A DNA stretch of 36,771 nucleotides, from the NCBI GenBank assembly GCA_016209145.1, contig JACQWT010000281.1, forward strand, positions 1 through 36,771, in the 5' to 3' direction. Made by a program: the position numbers and the translations under genes. Every line of letters starts with the position of its first letter. Position 1 is the stretch's first letter. Under the pieces are notes generated by a model that saw nothing but the letters and a program-made list of their open reading frames with translations, was not told the origin of the DNA and did no database searches. This stretch comes from Deltaproteobacteria bacterium. Its GTDB lineage: Bacteria; Myxococcota_A; Polyangia; Polyangiales; Polyangiaceae. Below, piece by piece: positions 26,577 to 36,057 of this stretch.

Positions 26577-26710
26577 GACGCGGCCATCTATAGCAGTTTT
26601 TTTGCAGATGCGGTCCCGCTGCGCCGGCGCTATGGTGGATTGCCGTTCCTTGGCCTTGGCGGTGCGTGCATACTGCTCGGCCGACCGTAGGATCCCGGGG
26701 GGGCGCTACG

Positions 26711-28915
26711 ATGAAGGCACGCTCGACACGCCAGCCGCGACTGCTGCCGGGCGGTTCGTCCGTACCTGGGCGCGCGTGCGGCGCCGCCGCGCCGAGCGGT
26801 GGCGAGGCGGTCCGGCCGGCGTCGCCTAGGCTCGATGCCGTGCTGCGGGCGCTGCCCGGCGCCGAGCTGCGCGCCCTGGTCGATCGGCTGGGAATCGACC
26901 TCGATGCCCGCAAGCGCATCGACGTGCCCGGCCAGGTGGCGCGAGCGCTGGTGCGGCTTGCCGATCTCCGGGATCCGGCGAGCTTGCCCGCGGCCAGCGT
27001 GGAGCTCGTCCGCCGCATCGCCGAGCAGCGCGGCCGGCTGCGCACCGCTTCTCTACCGGCGGGAATCGACGCCCTGTGCCGACGCGGCATCGTCTTCGTG
27101 ATTCCCCAAGAGGAAGGGATGGAGCTCGTGCTGCCGATCGCTCTGCTGCTCCAGCTCAAGAGCTGGGAGGGCGAAGACCCGCGTTCGATCCGGGCGCTGC
27201 TCTCCGAGGCGCCACCGGAAGCGGCCAGCGCGGTGGCGAGCCACTACCTGCGGCGACCCAGCACTCCGCCGCTGCCGCTCTCGCTGGAGGCCGCATGGGA
27301 AGTGCTGGGGGAGCCGGCCCTGCTCGCCGCCGAGCTGGAGCGCGTCTCGCATCAGGAGCGCCGGCTGCTAGAGGCCATCGAGCGCGTCGGGGGCGAGGTG
27401 GACACGCAGGAGCTCATGGACCTGGAGCGCGAGCCTCTGCGCGTGCGCGGGGTCTACGGTCTGGCCGCGGGGCGGCGCGGAGCGGCGTTCTCCCTGGAGA
27501 AGCGGGGATTCCTCTTCCCGCAGCATCCCAACCGCTACGTCATTCCGGCGCAGGTGGCGGCCATCATCGGGGCGGAGTGCCGTGTCGAGCGCGAGCGGCG
27601 GCGTGATCGCGTCCGCGGCCTGGTCGTCGAGGAAGATCATCTGCCTCGGCGGGCACGCTTCTCGGACGACCCTGCTCCGCTGGCGCTCGCCCTGGCGCTG
27701 GCCGTGGCCGGGGGCGGGGAGGCCGTGCGGGCCGACCTCGGCACGCCTCGCTCGCTGGTGCGCAAGCTGGCGCAGCGGTTCGGACGGGGCGCGGAGGCGA
27801 CCTCGCTGCTCGCCGCGCTGTCGCGCGCCGCGGGCCTTTGGGAGCCGGGAGGCGCCAGCTCCGGCGTTCCCCCGTGGTCGCTGCGCTGCTGCGAGCTGGC
27901 CCAGCTCCTGTTCGACACGTGGCGCCGGGGCGGCGCCTGGGACGAGGCGCGCCCCGAGCCCGACGTGCTGCGCGTGTCCCGTGACCAGCGTGACCCCAGC
28001 CCCGCGGGGGTGCTGCGTGAGGTCGTGCTCGATGCGTTGCTCGATCTGGGCGAGGGACGCTGGGTTCCGTACCAGGCGCTAACGGCCTACATCGCGGACG
28101 ACCCGCGGCTGGGCGGCATCGGGCGGCTGCTGGGGCGTTGGGCCAGGCGCGCCGGCGTGGATCCGCCGGCCGCGCTGGCGGTGGCGGAGCGCATGCTCAC
28201 GCAGTCGCTTCCCGCGTTGGGAGTGGTCGACATGGGGGAGGTGCCGGACGCGGAGCCGGCCGGCACGGACCGTGCGCCGGGGGCTCTGCGGCTCACCACC
28301 CGCGGGCGCGATTTCATCGCGTCCCGCCACCGGCGCGAGCCCGGGCGCAGCGAGTTCCGCGAGTCCCGGCGGCTGCGCGTGGGCTCGTCCGCCGTTGTTG
28401 CCGACGTGCTCGCGCTCGGCGCCTTCGCCGACATCGTGGCCGCGCGGGGCGAGTTGGAGCTGGAGCTCGGCACGGCCGCGCTGACGCGCGGGCTCGCCGC
28501 CGGGATCGACGCCGACGAAATGGGAGCACGGATCGGGCGCCTGGCCGTGCCGAGCGCGGAGCTTGCGGCCGCGCTGCGCGAGGCGGCGACGGTCGTCGGG
28601 CGGGCCACGCTCGTTGCCGCGTCCGGCTTCCTTTGGGTTGACGACGACGAGATCCGCCAGCTTCTTCGCACACGCCTGGCTCCAGGCGAGCCGTTCCTCG
28701 ATCCGTCGCCCCCGGCGGGACTGCTCCTCGCTCCGGGCGCGGATGCCGAGAAGCTCGTGCGCCGTTGTCGCGCGCTGGGGGTGGAGATCGACCTCATCCC
28801 CGCCGTGGCGCGCCGACGGCCGAGCGGGCCGCCTCCGGCCCAAGCGGATGAGCCGCCGCGCCGCAGCATCTCCTGGTGGCCGCCCGCTCTGCGCCAAGGG
28901 GGGCGGTCGCGGTGA
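26711..28915 (+). CDS. Large protein, possibly related to XPB/Ssl2 helicase N-terminal domains
   Basis: A 734-residue protein. The ATG at 26711 has a G-rich stretch 7 bases upstream. After 40 disordered residues comes LDAVLRALPGAELRALVDRLGI, a winged-helix-like start. Helical repeats follow, with a DNA-binding-like region (RLLEAIERVGGEVDTQELM onward). The C-terminal 130 residues (FRESRRLRVGSSAVVADVLALG onward, then FLWVDDDEIRQLLRT) weakly resemble the 'Helicase_C_3' family that resembles the XPB/Ssl2 N-terminus. No Walker A or helicase motif is present, so it is not a helicase itself. The assignment is tentative. It is divergent from the HD gene and 70 bases before the kinase gene. Confidence 0.72.
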   Translation: MKARSTRQPRLLPGGSSVPGRACGAAAPSGGEAVRPASPRLDAVLRALPGAELRALVDRLGIDLDARKRIDVPGQVARALVRLADLRDPASLPAASVELVRRIAEQRGRLRTASLPAGIDALCRRGIVFVIPQEEGMELVLPIALLLQLKSWEGEDPRSIRALLSEAPPEAASAVASHYLRRPSTPPLPLSLEAAWEVLGEPALLAAELERVSHQERRLLEAIERVGGEVDTQELMDLEREPLRVRGVYGLAAGRRGAAFSLEKRGFLFPQHPNRYVIPAQVAAIIGAECRVERERRRDRVRGLVVEEDHLPRRARFSDDPAPLALALALAVAGGGEAVRADLGTPRSLVRKLAQRFGRGAEATSLLAALSRAAGLWEPGGASSGVPPWSLRCCELAQLLFDTWRRGGAWDEARPEPDVLRVSRDQRDPSPAGVLREVVLDALLDLGEGRWVPYQALTAYIADDPRLGGIGRLLGRWARRAGVDPPAALAVAERMLTQSLPALGVVDMGEVPDAEPAGTDRAPGALRLTTRGRDFIASRHRREPGRSEFRESRRLRVGSSAVVADVLALGAFADIVAARGELELELGTAALTRGLAAGIDADEMGARIGRLAVPSAELAAALREAATVVGRATLVAASGFLWVDDDEIRQLLRTRLAPGEPFLDPSPPAGLLLAPGADAEKLVRRCRALGVEIDLIPAVARRRPSGPPPAQADEPPRRSISWWPPALRQGGRSR

Positions 28916-28985
28916 ACGGGCGAAGCAGAGCACGAGGAGCGCACTGGCGGGCGGCGCGGTGGCCGACGGAGCGCGAGGTGGGCCC

Positions 28986-30995
28986 GTGAGCAACTCGGCG
29001 CCTTCCAGCCGCTTTCCGGAGATCGACAAGTACGATCTCGTCGAGGAGATCGGCCACGGGGGCATGGCCACCGTCTATCGGGCTCGCGATCTGCGGCTCG
29101 ATCGCGAGGTGGCCGTCAAGGTAATACACAAGCACCTGCGCGACATGCCCGAGGTGCGCCGCCGCTTCGTGTCCGAGGCGCGTGCCGTCGCCAAGCTGCG
29201 GCATCCGGGCATCGTGGAGGTCTACGACGTTTCGGATGAGGACCACGCGGAGCGCTACCTGGTGGTCGAGCTCGTGCGGGGTACGACCCTGCGCCAAGTG
29301 CTGCAGGAGCACGAGGTGCTGCCCGCCGAGGTCGCCGCTTCCGCGGTGGCCGTGCTGTGCGAGGCCGTGCAGCACGCGCACGATTGCGGCGTCATCCACC
29401 GCGACATCAAGCCCGAGAACGTCCTCATCGAGCTACCCGGGCGCGGCACTGCCCCTAGTGGCCGGCCGCGACCGGTCCCGCACGCTTCGTCGTCCGAGGC
29501 CGGGGCCGGCGAGGAGGCCGAGCCCGAGGAGCCATCGGACGAGGTGGCCGACACGGAACGCGCGCCGCGCACCTCCCTGGTGACCGCGTCGCCGGCGCGC
29601 CGGGCGTCGGGCGACGCGGGCCGCGTGCTCGTCAAGCTCACCGACTTCGGCATCGCCAAAGTGATCGACACCCAGGGCGTCACTTCGACCGGACAGATCC
29701 TGGGGTCTCCGGCCCACATGGCGCCGGAGCAGATCGAGGGGGGGCGGATCGGCCCGCACACCGACGTGTTCGCGCTCGGGGTGCTCATGTACGAGTGCTT
29801 GGTCGGCCACTTGCCGTTCGAGGGCCGCAATCCTGCGCAGGTGCTGCGCCGCGTGCTGGAAGGGGCCTTCGAGGCCGCCGATTCGGAGCGTCCCAGCGTG
29901 GGCGGTCGCTGGGCGGGGATCGTCGCCCGGGCCCTGGCGCGCGACGTCGAGGCGCGTCTCGGGACGGCGGCCGAGCTGGGCGAGCTCATCCTCGTCGAGC
30001 TGCGCGACCTCGGCGTCGGCGAGCCGCGCGAGCAGATCCAGGGCTTCTTCGCCGATCCGCAGGGGCACCGCCGCGAGCTGGACCGGCGCCTCGTGGCGCG
30101 CCTGCTGGAACGCGGCGAGCTCGCGCGCCAGCGCGGCTCGGTGCCCGGGGCGGCGGCGGATTTCAACCGGGCGCTGGCCCTGCGTCCGGACGACCTGACG
30201 ATTTTCAGGCGCGTCAGCGCGCTCGCCGCGCGCACCGCGTGGAAGCGGCGCGCCTCGCGGCTGCTCGGCATCGCGCTTGGGTCCGCCGCGCTGGGGGTGT
30301 GCACCTACGGCGTGACCCGCTGGCTGCGGCCCGTGTCCGGGGGGCCGCAGGCGTCGTCGGCGACCGGGCGACCCGCGGCCACGGCTGGGGCCTCCGTAGG
30401 GCCGGCCGGGCCCGCCGGCGCGCGCAGCGCCATGTCGGCGAGCGCCCCGGAGGGGGCCACGGGCGCACCGCTCGGCCCGCCGAGCGCGCTCGGGTCGGCG
30501 GCGCGCTCGGCGGCAGCCTACCACGCCACGCCGCCGACCCGCCGCCTGCGCCGCGTGCAGTTCGTCATCCAGCCCCAGGGCGCCAACCTCCAGGTGGACG
30601 GCGCCGACATGGGCAACTGGGTCAATCGGGTCTTCGACCTGGCCCCGGGCAGCCACGCGGCGGCGGTGACAATGCCGGTGGGATCGAAGTGCTGCGAGCC
30701 CGGCAGCTTCACGGCGGTGGTCGAGCCGCCGGCGCCGGACGATCCGGACAGCGTGCAGCACTTCGCTTTCACCCTCAAGACCCGCACCACGACGGTGGTG
30801 CTCAGCGGCGCCCCTGCCGGCGCGAGCTTCATGTGCCCGCTCCTCGGCCTGGTGGTGTCCGCCCGATCCCCCTCGACCGTCAATCTGCGCACCGTGACGT
30901 GGACCGGCACCTGCGAGTTCCGGCCTTCCGGCCGCACGACGACCGTCACGCTGCGCGCCGGCGAGAGCATGAGCGTGCCGTGGCTGGGTGACTGA
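28986..30995 (+). CDS. Transmembrane Ser/Thr protein kinase with an insert in the catalytic lobe
   Basis: A 669-residue protein. The GTG at 28986 is chosen for the ribosome-binding site GAGGTGG 6 bases upstream and for the usual start just before DLVEEIGHGGMATVYRA. Catalytic residues are intact: VAVKVI lysine, HRDIKPEN (138-145), DFG (220-222) and MAPEQ. Between the catalytic loop and DFG lies an acidic, Pro/Ser/Glu-rich insert of about 60 residues (AGAGEEAEPEEPSDEVAD). A TPR-like helix pair follows near 380-415, one membrane helix at about 424-444, then an Ala/Pro linker and a beta-rich extracellular domain with a cysteine pair (SKCCEPG). It is probably a receptor-type Hanks kinase. Confidence 0.9.
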   Translation: MSNSAPSSRFPEIDKYDLVEEIGHGGMATVYRARDLRLDREVAVKVIHKHLRDMPEVRRRFVSEARAVAKLRHPGIVEVYDVSDEDHAERYLVVELVRGTTLRQVLQEHEVLPAEVAASAVAVLCEAVQHAHDCGVIHRDIKPENVLIELPGRGTAPSGRPRPVPHASSSEAGAGEEAEPEEPSDEVADTERAPRTSLVTASPARRASGDAGRVLVKLTDFGIAKVIDTQGVTSTGQILGSPAHMAPEQIEGGRIGPHTDVFALGVLMYECLVGHLPFEGRNPAQVLRRVLEGAFEAADSERPSVGGRWAGIVARALARDVEARLGTAAELGELILVELRDLGVGEPREQIQGFFADPQGHRRELDRRLVARLLERGELARQRGSVPGAAADFNRALALRPDDLTIFRRVSALAARTAWKRRASRLLGIALGSAALGVCTYGVTRWLRPVSGGPQASSATGRPAATAGASVGPAGPAGARSAMSASAPEGATGAPLGPPSALGSAARSAAAYHATPPTRRLRRVQFVIQPQGANLQVDGADMGNWVNRVFDLAPGSHAAAVTMPVGSKCCEPGSFTAVVEPPAPDDPDSVQHFAFTLKTRTTTVVLSGAPAGASFMCPLLGLVVSARSPSTVNLRTVTWTGTCEFRPSGRTTTVTLRAGESMSVPWLGD

Positions 30996-31091
30996 TCTAC
31001 TCGCTTGGTTTGGGATGATGCGCCCGCCCTGGGCTTCGCGGTTGCGGCCGATGCCCGCGTCTGGCACTGGTAGGCCGCAGAGGGCGGGCAG

Positions 31092-32093
31092 GTGGATCCA
31101 ACAAAGCAGAGTGCCGCGCGTGTGAGAAGCGGCGTCGCCCCGCGACGCGCGCCAGCCTGCCGCCGCCGCCGCGCCACCGTGCTGGCGTTGCTGGCGGCAC
31201 TCGCGGTCCTGGCGCTGGCGGCGCCCACTTGGGCCGACGACATCGAGGAGTACCGCCAGGCCAAGGCCTCCTACGACGAAGGCGACTACCAGCGCGCTGC
31301 TGAGCGCTTCGGCCGGATGCTCGATCCGCGCCGGCCCGAGTACCTCAAGGACGAGAAGCTGCGTCGCACGGCGCGGCCCTTCCACATTGCCTCGCTCATC
31401 GCGCTCGAGCGCACGGCGGAGGCGGACGCGGCCATCGCCACGCACCTGCGGGACGACCCGTTCTACGCCCCGCCCCGGGAGCTGTTTCGCGACAACGTCC
31501 GCGCCCGCTTCGACGCGATCCGCACCGACATCCAGCCCGAGCTCGACGCCATCGTGCAGGAGCGGGAGCGCAAGGAACGGGAGCGCGCCGCGCAGGCGCA
31601 GAAGCTCCGCGAGGCCCAGGCCCGGCGCATCGAGCAGCTCGAGCGCCTCGCGCGGCAGGAGACGGTCGTGGAGCGCCGCTCCCGGTGGCTCGGCCTCGTG
31701 CCCTTCGGCGTGGGGCAGTTCCAGAACGGCAACCGCGCGCTGGGCTGGTTCTTCGCGACGAGCGAGGCCTTCGGCGTGGCCGGGACCGTGGCGTCCGCGG
31801 CCGTGGCGCTGCACCGCGGCATGACCGACTGCCGCCAGCCCGATCCCGAGACAGGGGAGCCGATCGACTGCGCCGAGCTCGATGCCGGCTACCATGAGGC
31901 CCAGGTGGCGAACTTCGTCTGCTTCGGGGCCACGGCGGTGCTCGTCGCGGCCGGCATCATCGAGGCGCAGGTTTCGTACGAGCCCGATGTGCGCACCACT
32001 CGCCCGCGCGAGCTGCCGACCCCGCTGAAGGTGGAGCCGAAGATCGAGGCCAAGCCGGAGGGAGCGCTGGCGGGGTTGGTGCTGCGGTTCTGA
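31092..32093 (+). CDS. Exported TPR-like protein with coiled coil and two TM helices
   Basis: A 333-residue protein from the GTG at 31092; another GTG at 31122 would also leave a signal peptide. The Arg-rich N-terminus and ALLAALAVLALAAPTWADD form a signal sequence cut after AWADD-type residues. Next is a TPR-like helix pair (YRQAKASYDEGDYQRAAERFGRM in part), followed by an Arg/Glu/Gln coiled coil near 155-195. Two hydrophobic helices (about 200-235 and 275-295) flank a Cys-containing loop. The protein is probably an inner-membrane or periplasmic scaffold. It follows the kinase gene by 96 bases and ends 11 bases from the convergent methyltransferase. Confidence 0.75.
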   Translation: MDPTKQSAARVRSGVAPRRAPACRRRRATVLALLAALAVLALAAPTWADDIEEYRQAKASYDEGDYQRAAERFGRMLDPRRPEYLKDEKLRRTARPFHIASLIALERTAEADAAIATHLRDDPFYAPPRELFRDNVRARFDAIRTDIQPELDAIVQERERKERERAAQAQKLREAQARRIEQLERLARQETVVERRSRWLGLVPFGVGQFQNGNRALGWFFATSEAFGVAGTVASAAVALHRGMTDCRQPDPETGEPIDCAELDAGYHEAQVANFVCFGATAVLVAAGIIEAQVSYEPDVRTTRPRELPTPLKVEPKIEAKPEGALAGLVLRF

Positions 32094-32104
32094 GGGGTCC
32101 CAGA

Positions 32105-32854
32105 TCAGAGCTGCGCCGTGCGGATGGCCGCGATCCAGAAGCCGCCCAGGTAGCCGAGCGGGCCGTCGCACAGCCGGCGCTCGGCGGCCCGAAGCGCGCC
32201 GCCCAGCAGCGGCAGCCGCAGGGCCGCGGCGAACGGCGTGACGATGCGCAACCCGCGTCGGCCCACGACGCGCGCGCCCGGCGGCAGCAGAGCACCGATC
32301 CGCCACGGCGGGTCGAAGCGCGTGAACGCCGCGGCCTCCGTGGTCGTGGCGCTGATGCGGCCGGCCGGTCCGACGCGCTTGGCGAGCGCGCGCAGGCTGA
32401 GCAGGTTGTAGAACTCGGCCACCACGATGCCGCCCGGGACCACGACGCGCGCCATCTCCGCCAGGGCGCGGCGCACGTCGGGCACGTGCGCCAGCACCTT
32501 GAAGGCGCAGGCCGCATCGAAGCTGCCGGACGCGAAGGGCAAGCTCGTGGCGCTCGCTTCGGCCACGTCGAGGCCGCGCGCGCGTGCCTGCGCGAGCATG
32601 GCCGGCGACAGATCCACGCCGCAGGCGCTGCCGGCGAAGCGCGCGATCTGATCGAGGAGCAGGCCCGTGCCGCAGCCCACTTCGAGCACGCGCTTGCCGG
32701 TCGCGTAGCGCGCCAGGAATTCGAGCTCGAGCGCGTCGATCAGATCGTGGTAGCCGCCCGGCACGCGGCCACCCCGCTCTCGCTCGTAGCGCGCCGCGAA
32801 CTCGTCGTAGTAGCGGCGCGTCGCCTCCTCCTGCGCATCAAGCATGCTTGCCAC
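32105..32854 (-). CDS. Class I SAM-dependent methyltransferase
   Basis: A 249-residue protein. The GTG at 32854 is chosen over the ATG at 32845 because an AAGGAGGT stands 7 bases before it. The SAM-binding core is VLEVGCGTGLLLDQ (motif I), GVDLSPAMLAQA (motif II) and a later FKVLAHVPDVRRAL with VVPGGIVVAE. The C-terminal part is hydrophobic and helical and may bind a lipid or quinone-like substrate, but the target is unknown. The gene follows the M16-like gene by 13 bases, with the ribosome-binding site overlapping that gene's stop codon. Confidence 0.87.
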   Translation of the reverse strand: MASMLDAQEEATRRYYDEFAARYERERGGRVPGGYHDLIDALELEFLARYATGKRVLEVGCGTGLLLDQIARFAGSACGVDLSPAMLAQARARGLDVAEASATSLPFASGSFDAACAFKVLAHVPDVRRALAEMARVVVPGGIVVAEFYNLLSLRALAKRVGPAGRISATTTEAAAFTRFDPPWRIGALLPPGARVVGRRGLRIVTPFAAALRLPLLGGALRAAERRLCDGPLGYLGGFWIAAIRTAQL

Positions 32855-32861
32855 AGCCTGT

Positions 32862-32869
32862 ACCTCCTT
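32862..32869 (-). promoter_or_regulatory. Strong ribosome-binding site for the methyltransferase
   Basis: AAGGAGGT on the minus strand, 7 bases before the GTG at 32854. Its first bases are the last two of the TAA stop of the upstream gene, so termination and re-initiation are probably coupled. Confidence 0.6.
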
Positions 32870-35248
32870 ACTCGCGGCGCGGGCCGGCCTCGTCGGCCGG
32901 CGCGGGCTCCGCCTCGCCGGCCGGCACCACTACGATGAGCTTGCTCGGTGCCAGCGCCTCCGCGACAAAGGCCTGCCAGCGCCTACGATCCGGCGCGCCC
33001 GGCGGGCGGGACGGCACGCCCCGCCACAGATCCTGCACGCGGCGGCGCGGATCGGAGTGCTCGGCGCGCCACTGCTCGGCCCAGAGCCTCTCGGCCCGCC
33101 GGGCGGGCGCGTCCGGGATCCCGTCTTGCGCCAGCGTCGCGACAAGCTCGACGAGCGCGCGTCGCGCGGGCTCGAGCTTGCCGGGCAGCGGCTGGGCATC
33201 GACGAGCAATGCCGCCGCCCAGATGCCTCCCAGCACCCGCGCCGAGCAAGCGCTCGCCAGGCCGGGTGCCAGCAGAGCGCGATCGAGCAGGCCGCCCTTG
33301 CCGCCCAGCGCGGCGGCGGTGAGCCGCGCCAGCTCGTGGTCGGGCTCGCCGGCAGGCGGCACCCGCGCGCCAACCAGCACGCGCCCCGGCCCCGCGGCTA
33401 GAACGCGGTGGGTACCGGTCAGCGGAGCCGCGGCGGCACTGCGCTCGGGGCAGGCACCGCCGCGGGCTTGCTCCAAGAGCCAGCGGTCGATCTCGCGCCC
33501 GGCGACGGCGTCGAGCCCCCCGTCCGCGGGGGCGAGCAGCGCGAACCGCAGCGCCGAGCGCTGCAGCGCGCGCCAGCGAGCGCGCACGCGCCGATCCTCC
33601 AGGCCGAGCGCGCGCTCCATGCCTCCCAGCGGCGCGATCCACGAGGGATGGTTCGGCACGGCGGCGCGCGCGAACGCTTCGAGGTAGCGGTTCGCATCGT
33701 TCCCCAAGCTGGCTAGAATCGCGCGCCGGGCGCGCGCGAAGCTGTCCGGGTCGTCCTGACCCATGGCGAACGCCTCGCCCAGGGCGCGGGCGATCCGCCC
33801 GACGTGGGCCGCCGGCGGCTCGGCCGCGGCGAGCGCCGGCGCTTGGACGAGCAGGCCCACGCCGCCGGGCGTCACCCAGGGCTCGACCGCCACATCCTGG
33901 GGAAGCGACGCGGACGCGGCGGCGCTCAGGGCCCCGAGCGCCGCGCTGCCGGCATCCTCGGCGGCCTCGTCCCCGAGCCCGCACGGGCTGCCGAGGAGCA
34001 TCAGCATGTGGCCCTGCCCTGGCTCCGCGGCCAGGCGGCGCTCGGCGATCGGCTGCTCGCCTGCTGCGCGCTCCGGGCGCGACAGCGCCCGCCGCAGACC
34101 CGCCAGCACGAGATCTGGCGCCAAGGGGGGCGCGCTCCGATCCTGCGCCGACACACCCAGAGCGACGGACAGGCGTGCCGGGAGCGCACCAGGGCGACGG
34201 CGCGGGCCGCCGCCTCGCCGAGCCTGGTGGCGTCGGGCACCGGTTCGGCCGTGCTGAACGTGAACAGGGCACACCCCCCGGCGCCCGAGGCCACGGCCCG
34301 CGCCGCGTCCAGGCGCCACGGGTCCGGCAGAGCGGCGGCCTTGGCCGCCAGCGGTGAGCGCGGCAAGCCCACCCGGGCCACCGCCGCCGCGGCTGCCTGG
34401 GCCTGGGGAAGCAGCATCGCGACGTCGAGGACGGCTCGCTCCGGAGCGATGGCTGGCGACGCATAGCAGCCCAGCTCGTCGCGCTCGGGCCAGCGCTGTT
34501 CGGGCGCCTGCGCCGCGGGCCACCCGCCGCGTCGGGCGAGCGCGCGCGCGGTCTCGGAGCACCATGGCGCGGGCCCCACCATGGCTACGGCCATGCGGCC
34601 CACCGCGAACGCGGCGGCCCGCCACCGCTCGATCTGCTCGGCGCCGTCCTTGGATCGGGGATCCGGTAGCGCCTGTCCCGGCAGGATCCCGAGCTGGCCC
34701 CCGCACCGGGCGATCGGCAGCAAAGGCGCCGCGTCGAGCGGGTTGCGGGCGAGCGCGTCAAGGCGTTCGCCCACCAGCTCGAGCTCGGAGGAGCCGGCGA
34801 GCACGGGCGCGCCGACGGCCTGGACGAGCGTCTCGATCAATGGCGTGATGCCTGACAGCGAGGCAGGAGAGTGCTCGATCTGGAGCCCGTGGCCGAAGGC
34901 GCGCACCTGTACCTCCAGCCCGGCACGCTTGAACCGGTGCTCCAGGAGCGCCGCCAGGGCCGTCGTGGCAATCGCGTCAGAGCCGCTCGCCACGGCCACC
35001 GCCAGCGCCGGGGCGGGATCGCCCTCCCGCTCGACGAGTGCGAGTCGCGGCCCGGCCCCCATCCGCCGCACGTCGAGCCCCGCCGGCAGGGCCGGGGCGG
35101 CCGGCGGCGGAGCGAGCGGGGCTGCGGGCCGCGGCGCGGGAGCACACGCCGCCAGGGCGAGCAGCGCCGCGGCCGCGCTCATCCCCGCGTCGAGCGGGCG
35201 GCTACGGCTCGATGTCGGCAGCCGATCGCGGCGCGATGTGGACGCCAT
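32868..35248 (-). pseudogene. M16-like (insulinase-fold) lipoprotein, frameshifted
   Basis: The N-terminal half is read from the ATG at 35248 (an ATG at 35182 would begin the signal without its basic residues) to about 34185, and the C-terminal half in another frame from there to 32868. Adding one base near 34181-34190 would join them into about 793 residues, the size of a two-domain M16 protein. The lipoprotein signal ends LALAAC. The expected HxxEH motif reads ALLEH (A78, E81, H82 counted from 35182), so the first metal ligand is missing. The C-terminal half keeps the M16 pattern (ALGGKGGLLDRALL). Even if intact it should be a non-peptidase partner. The 35248 start overlaps the upstream gene by 47 bases. 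Confidence 0.65.
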
Positions 35249-35941
35249 AGAAGTACGTCACGATCCCCGTCACCGCGGCGAGCTCGTCGCCCTGGGCGAG
35301 CGGCGGCCCGGCGCCCTTGAGGTCGAACAGCTCGTTGGTGACGCTCGGGAGCTCGTCGCAGGGAACGTCGTCCTGGCCGGCGCTGAATCCGATCGAGTAG
35401 CGCCCCGAGCTCGACTCATAGGGGCTGCAAATCAGGCGCACCTTTTCCACGCGGACCAGCATCCCCAGCCACTGCCGCGCTCCCTTGTAGGTCCCGAGAT
35501 CGGCAACCGGGATGGTCCTCACCGCGCCGCCGGTGCCGTCGAAGCGGAAGCTCACGGCGCCGCCGATCTCGGGCAGCGTCTGGCAGTAAGGAAACTTGGA
35601 GGTAGACGGGCCGGGGAACTCGGCCAGCGTGCCCGCCAGGTCGACCGTGTCGCCGTCGATGAGGCGTAGGTCCGGCGGGCTGAACGTGGGCCCGTAGAGG
35701 TCGATGCCCGAGAACGGCAGCTCACGAAGACCTGCCGGCCGAGCGGGATCCCCTCGCAGTGCTCGCTCTTCTCGTCCTTCTGATCCAGCCAGGTGGCTTC
35801 GCCCAGCAGCTCGTGCAAACGCGAACCCGGACCCAGCTCGCCCCCCGCCGGGGCGGAAGGCTCGTCGCCGACGCCGGCCCCGCTGCAGCCCGCCGCCACG
35901 AGCGCCGCCGCGAACGCTGTCTCTCGGAGTGCTCGTCTCAC
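35202..35941 (-). pseudogene. Unrecognised lipoprotein gene with a single-base frameshift
   Basis: From the GTG at 35941, a signal peptide ends LVAAGC. The frame then encodes DEPSAPAGGELGPGS and continues to GRQVFVS near 35730. There it becomes nonsense, while another frame takes over (ELPFSGIDLYGPTF, later SFRFDGTGGAVRTIPV) and ends at 35202. The length of 740 bases (3n+2) fits a missing base; joined, it would be 246 residues. The second part is beta-rich with three cysteines, probably a secreted domain. No family is recognised. It lies just upstream of the M16-like gene, which shows the same kind of break. Confidence 0.55.
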
Positions 35942-36057
35942 AGGATCACCAATCTCATGCGTAGCACAGTTGGGGCGCGGAGGGTGTCTGCGGCTGCGAT
36001 GGCGACGACGGAGGCCCACTTGTCGGGCGTGCGGCAGCCAAGTACGCTGCGGCGGCA

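Noticed and set aside
29433-32306. Minus-strand frame of over 950 codons opposite the kinase and TPR-like genes
   Set aside because: It spans two convincing plus-strand genes and has no domain of its own; a typical artefact of very high GC.
34181-34190. Programmed ribosomal frameshift in the M16-like gene
   Set aside because: No slippery heptamer followed by a pseudoknot or hairpin was seen; a missing base explains it more simply.
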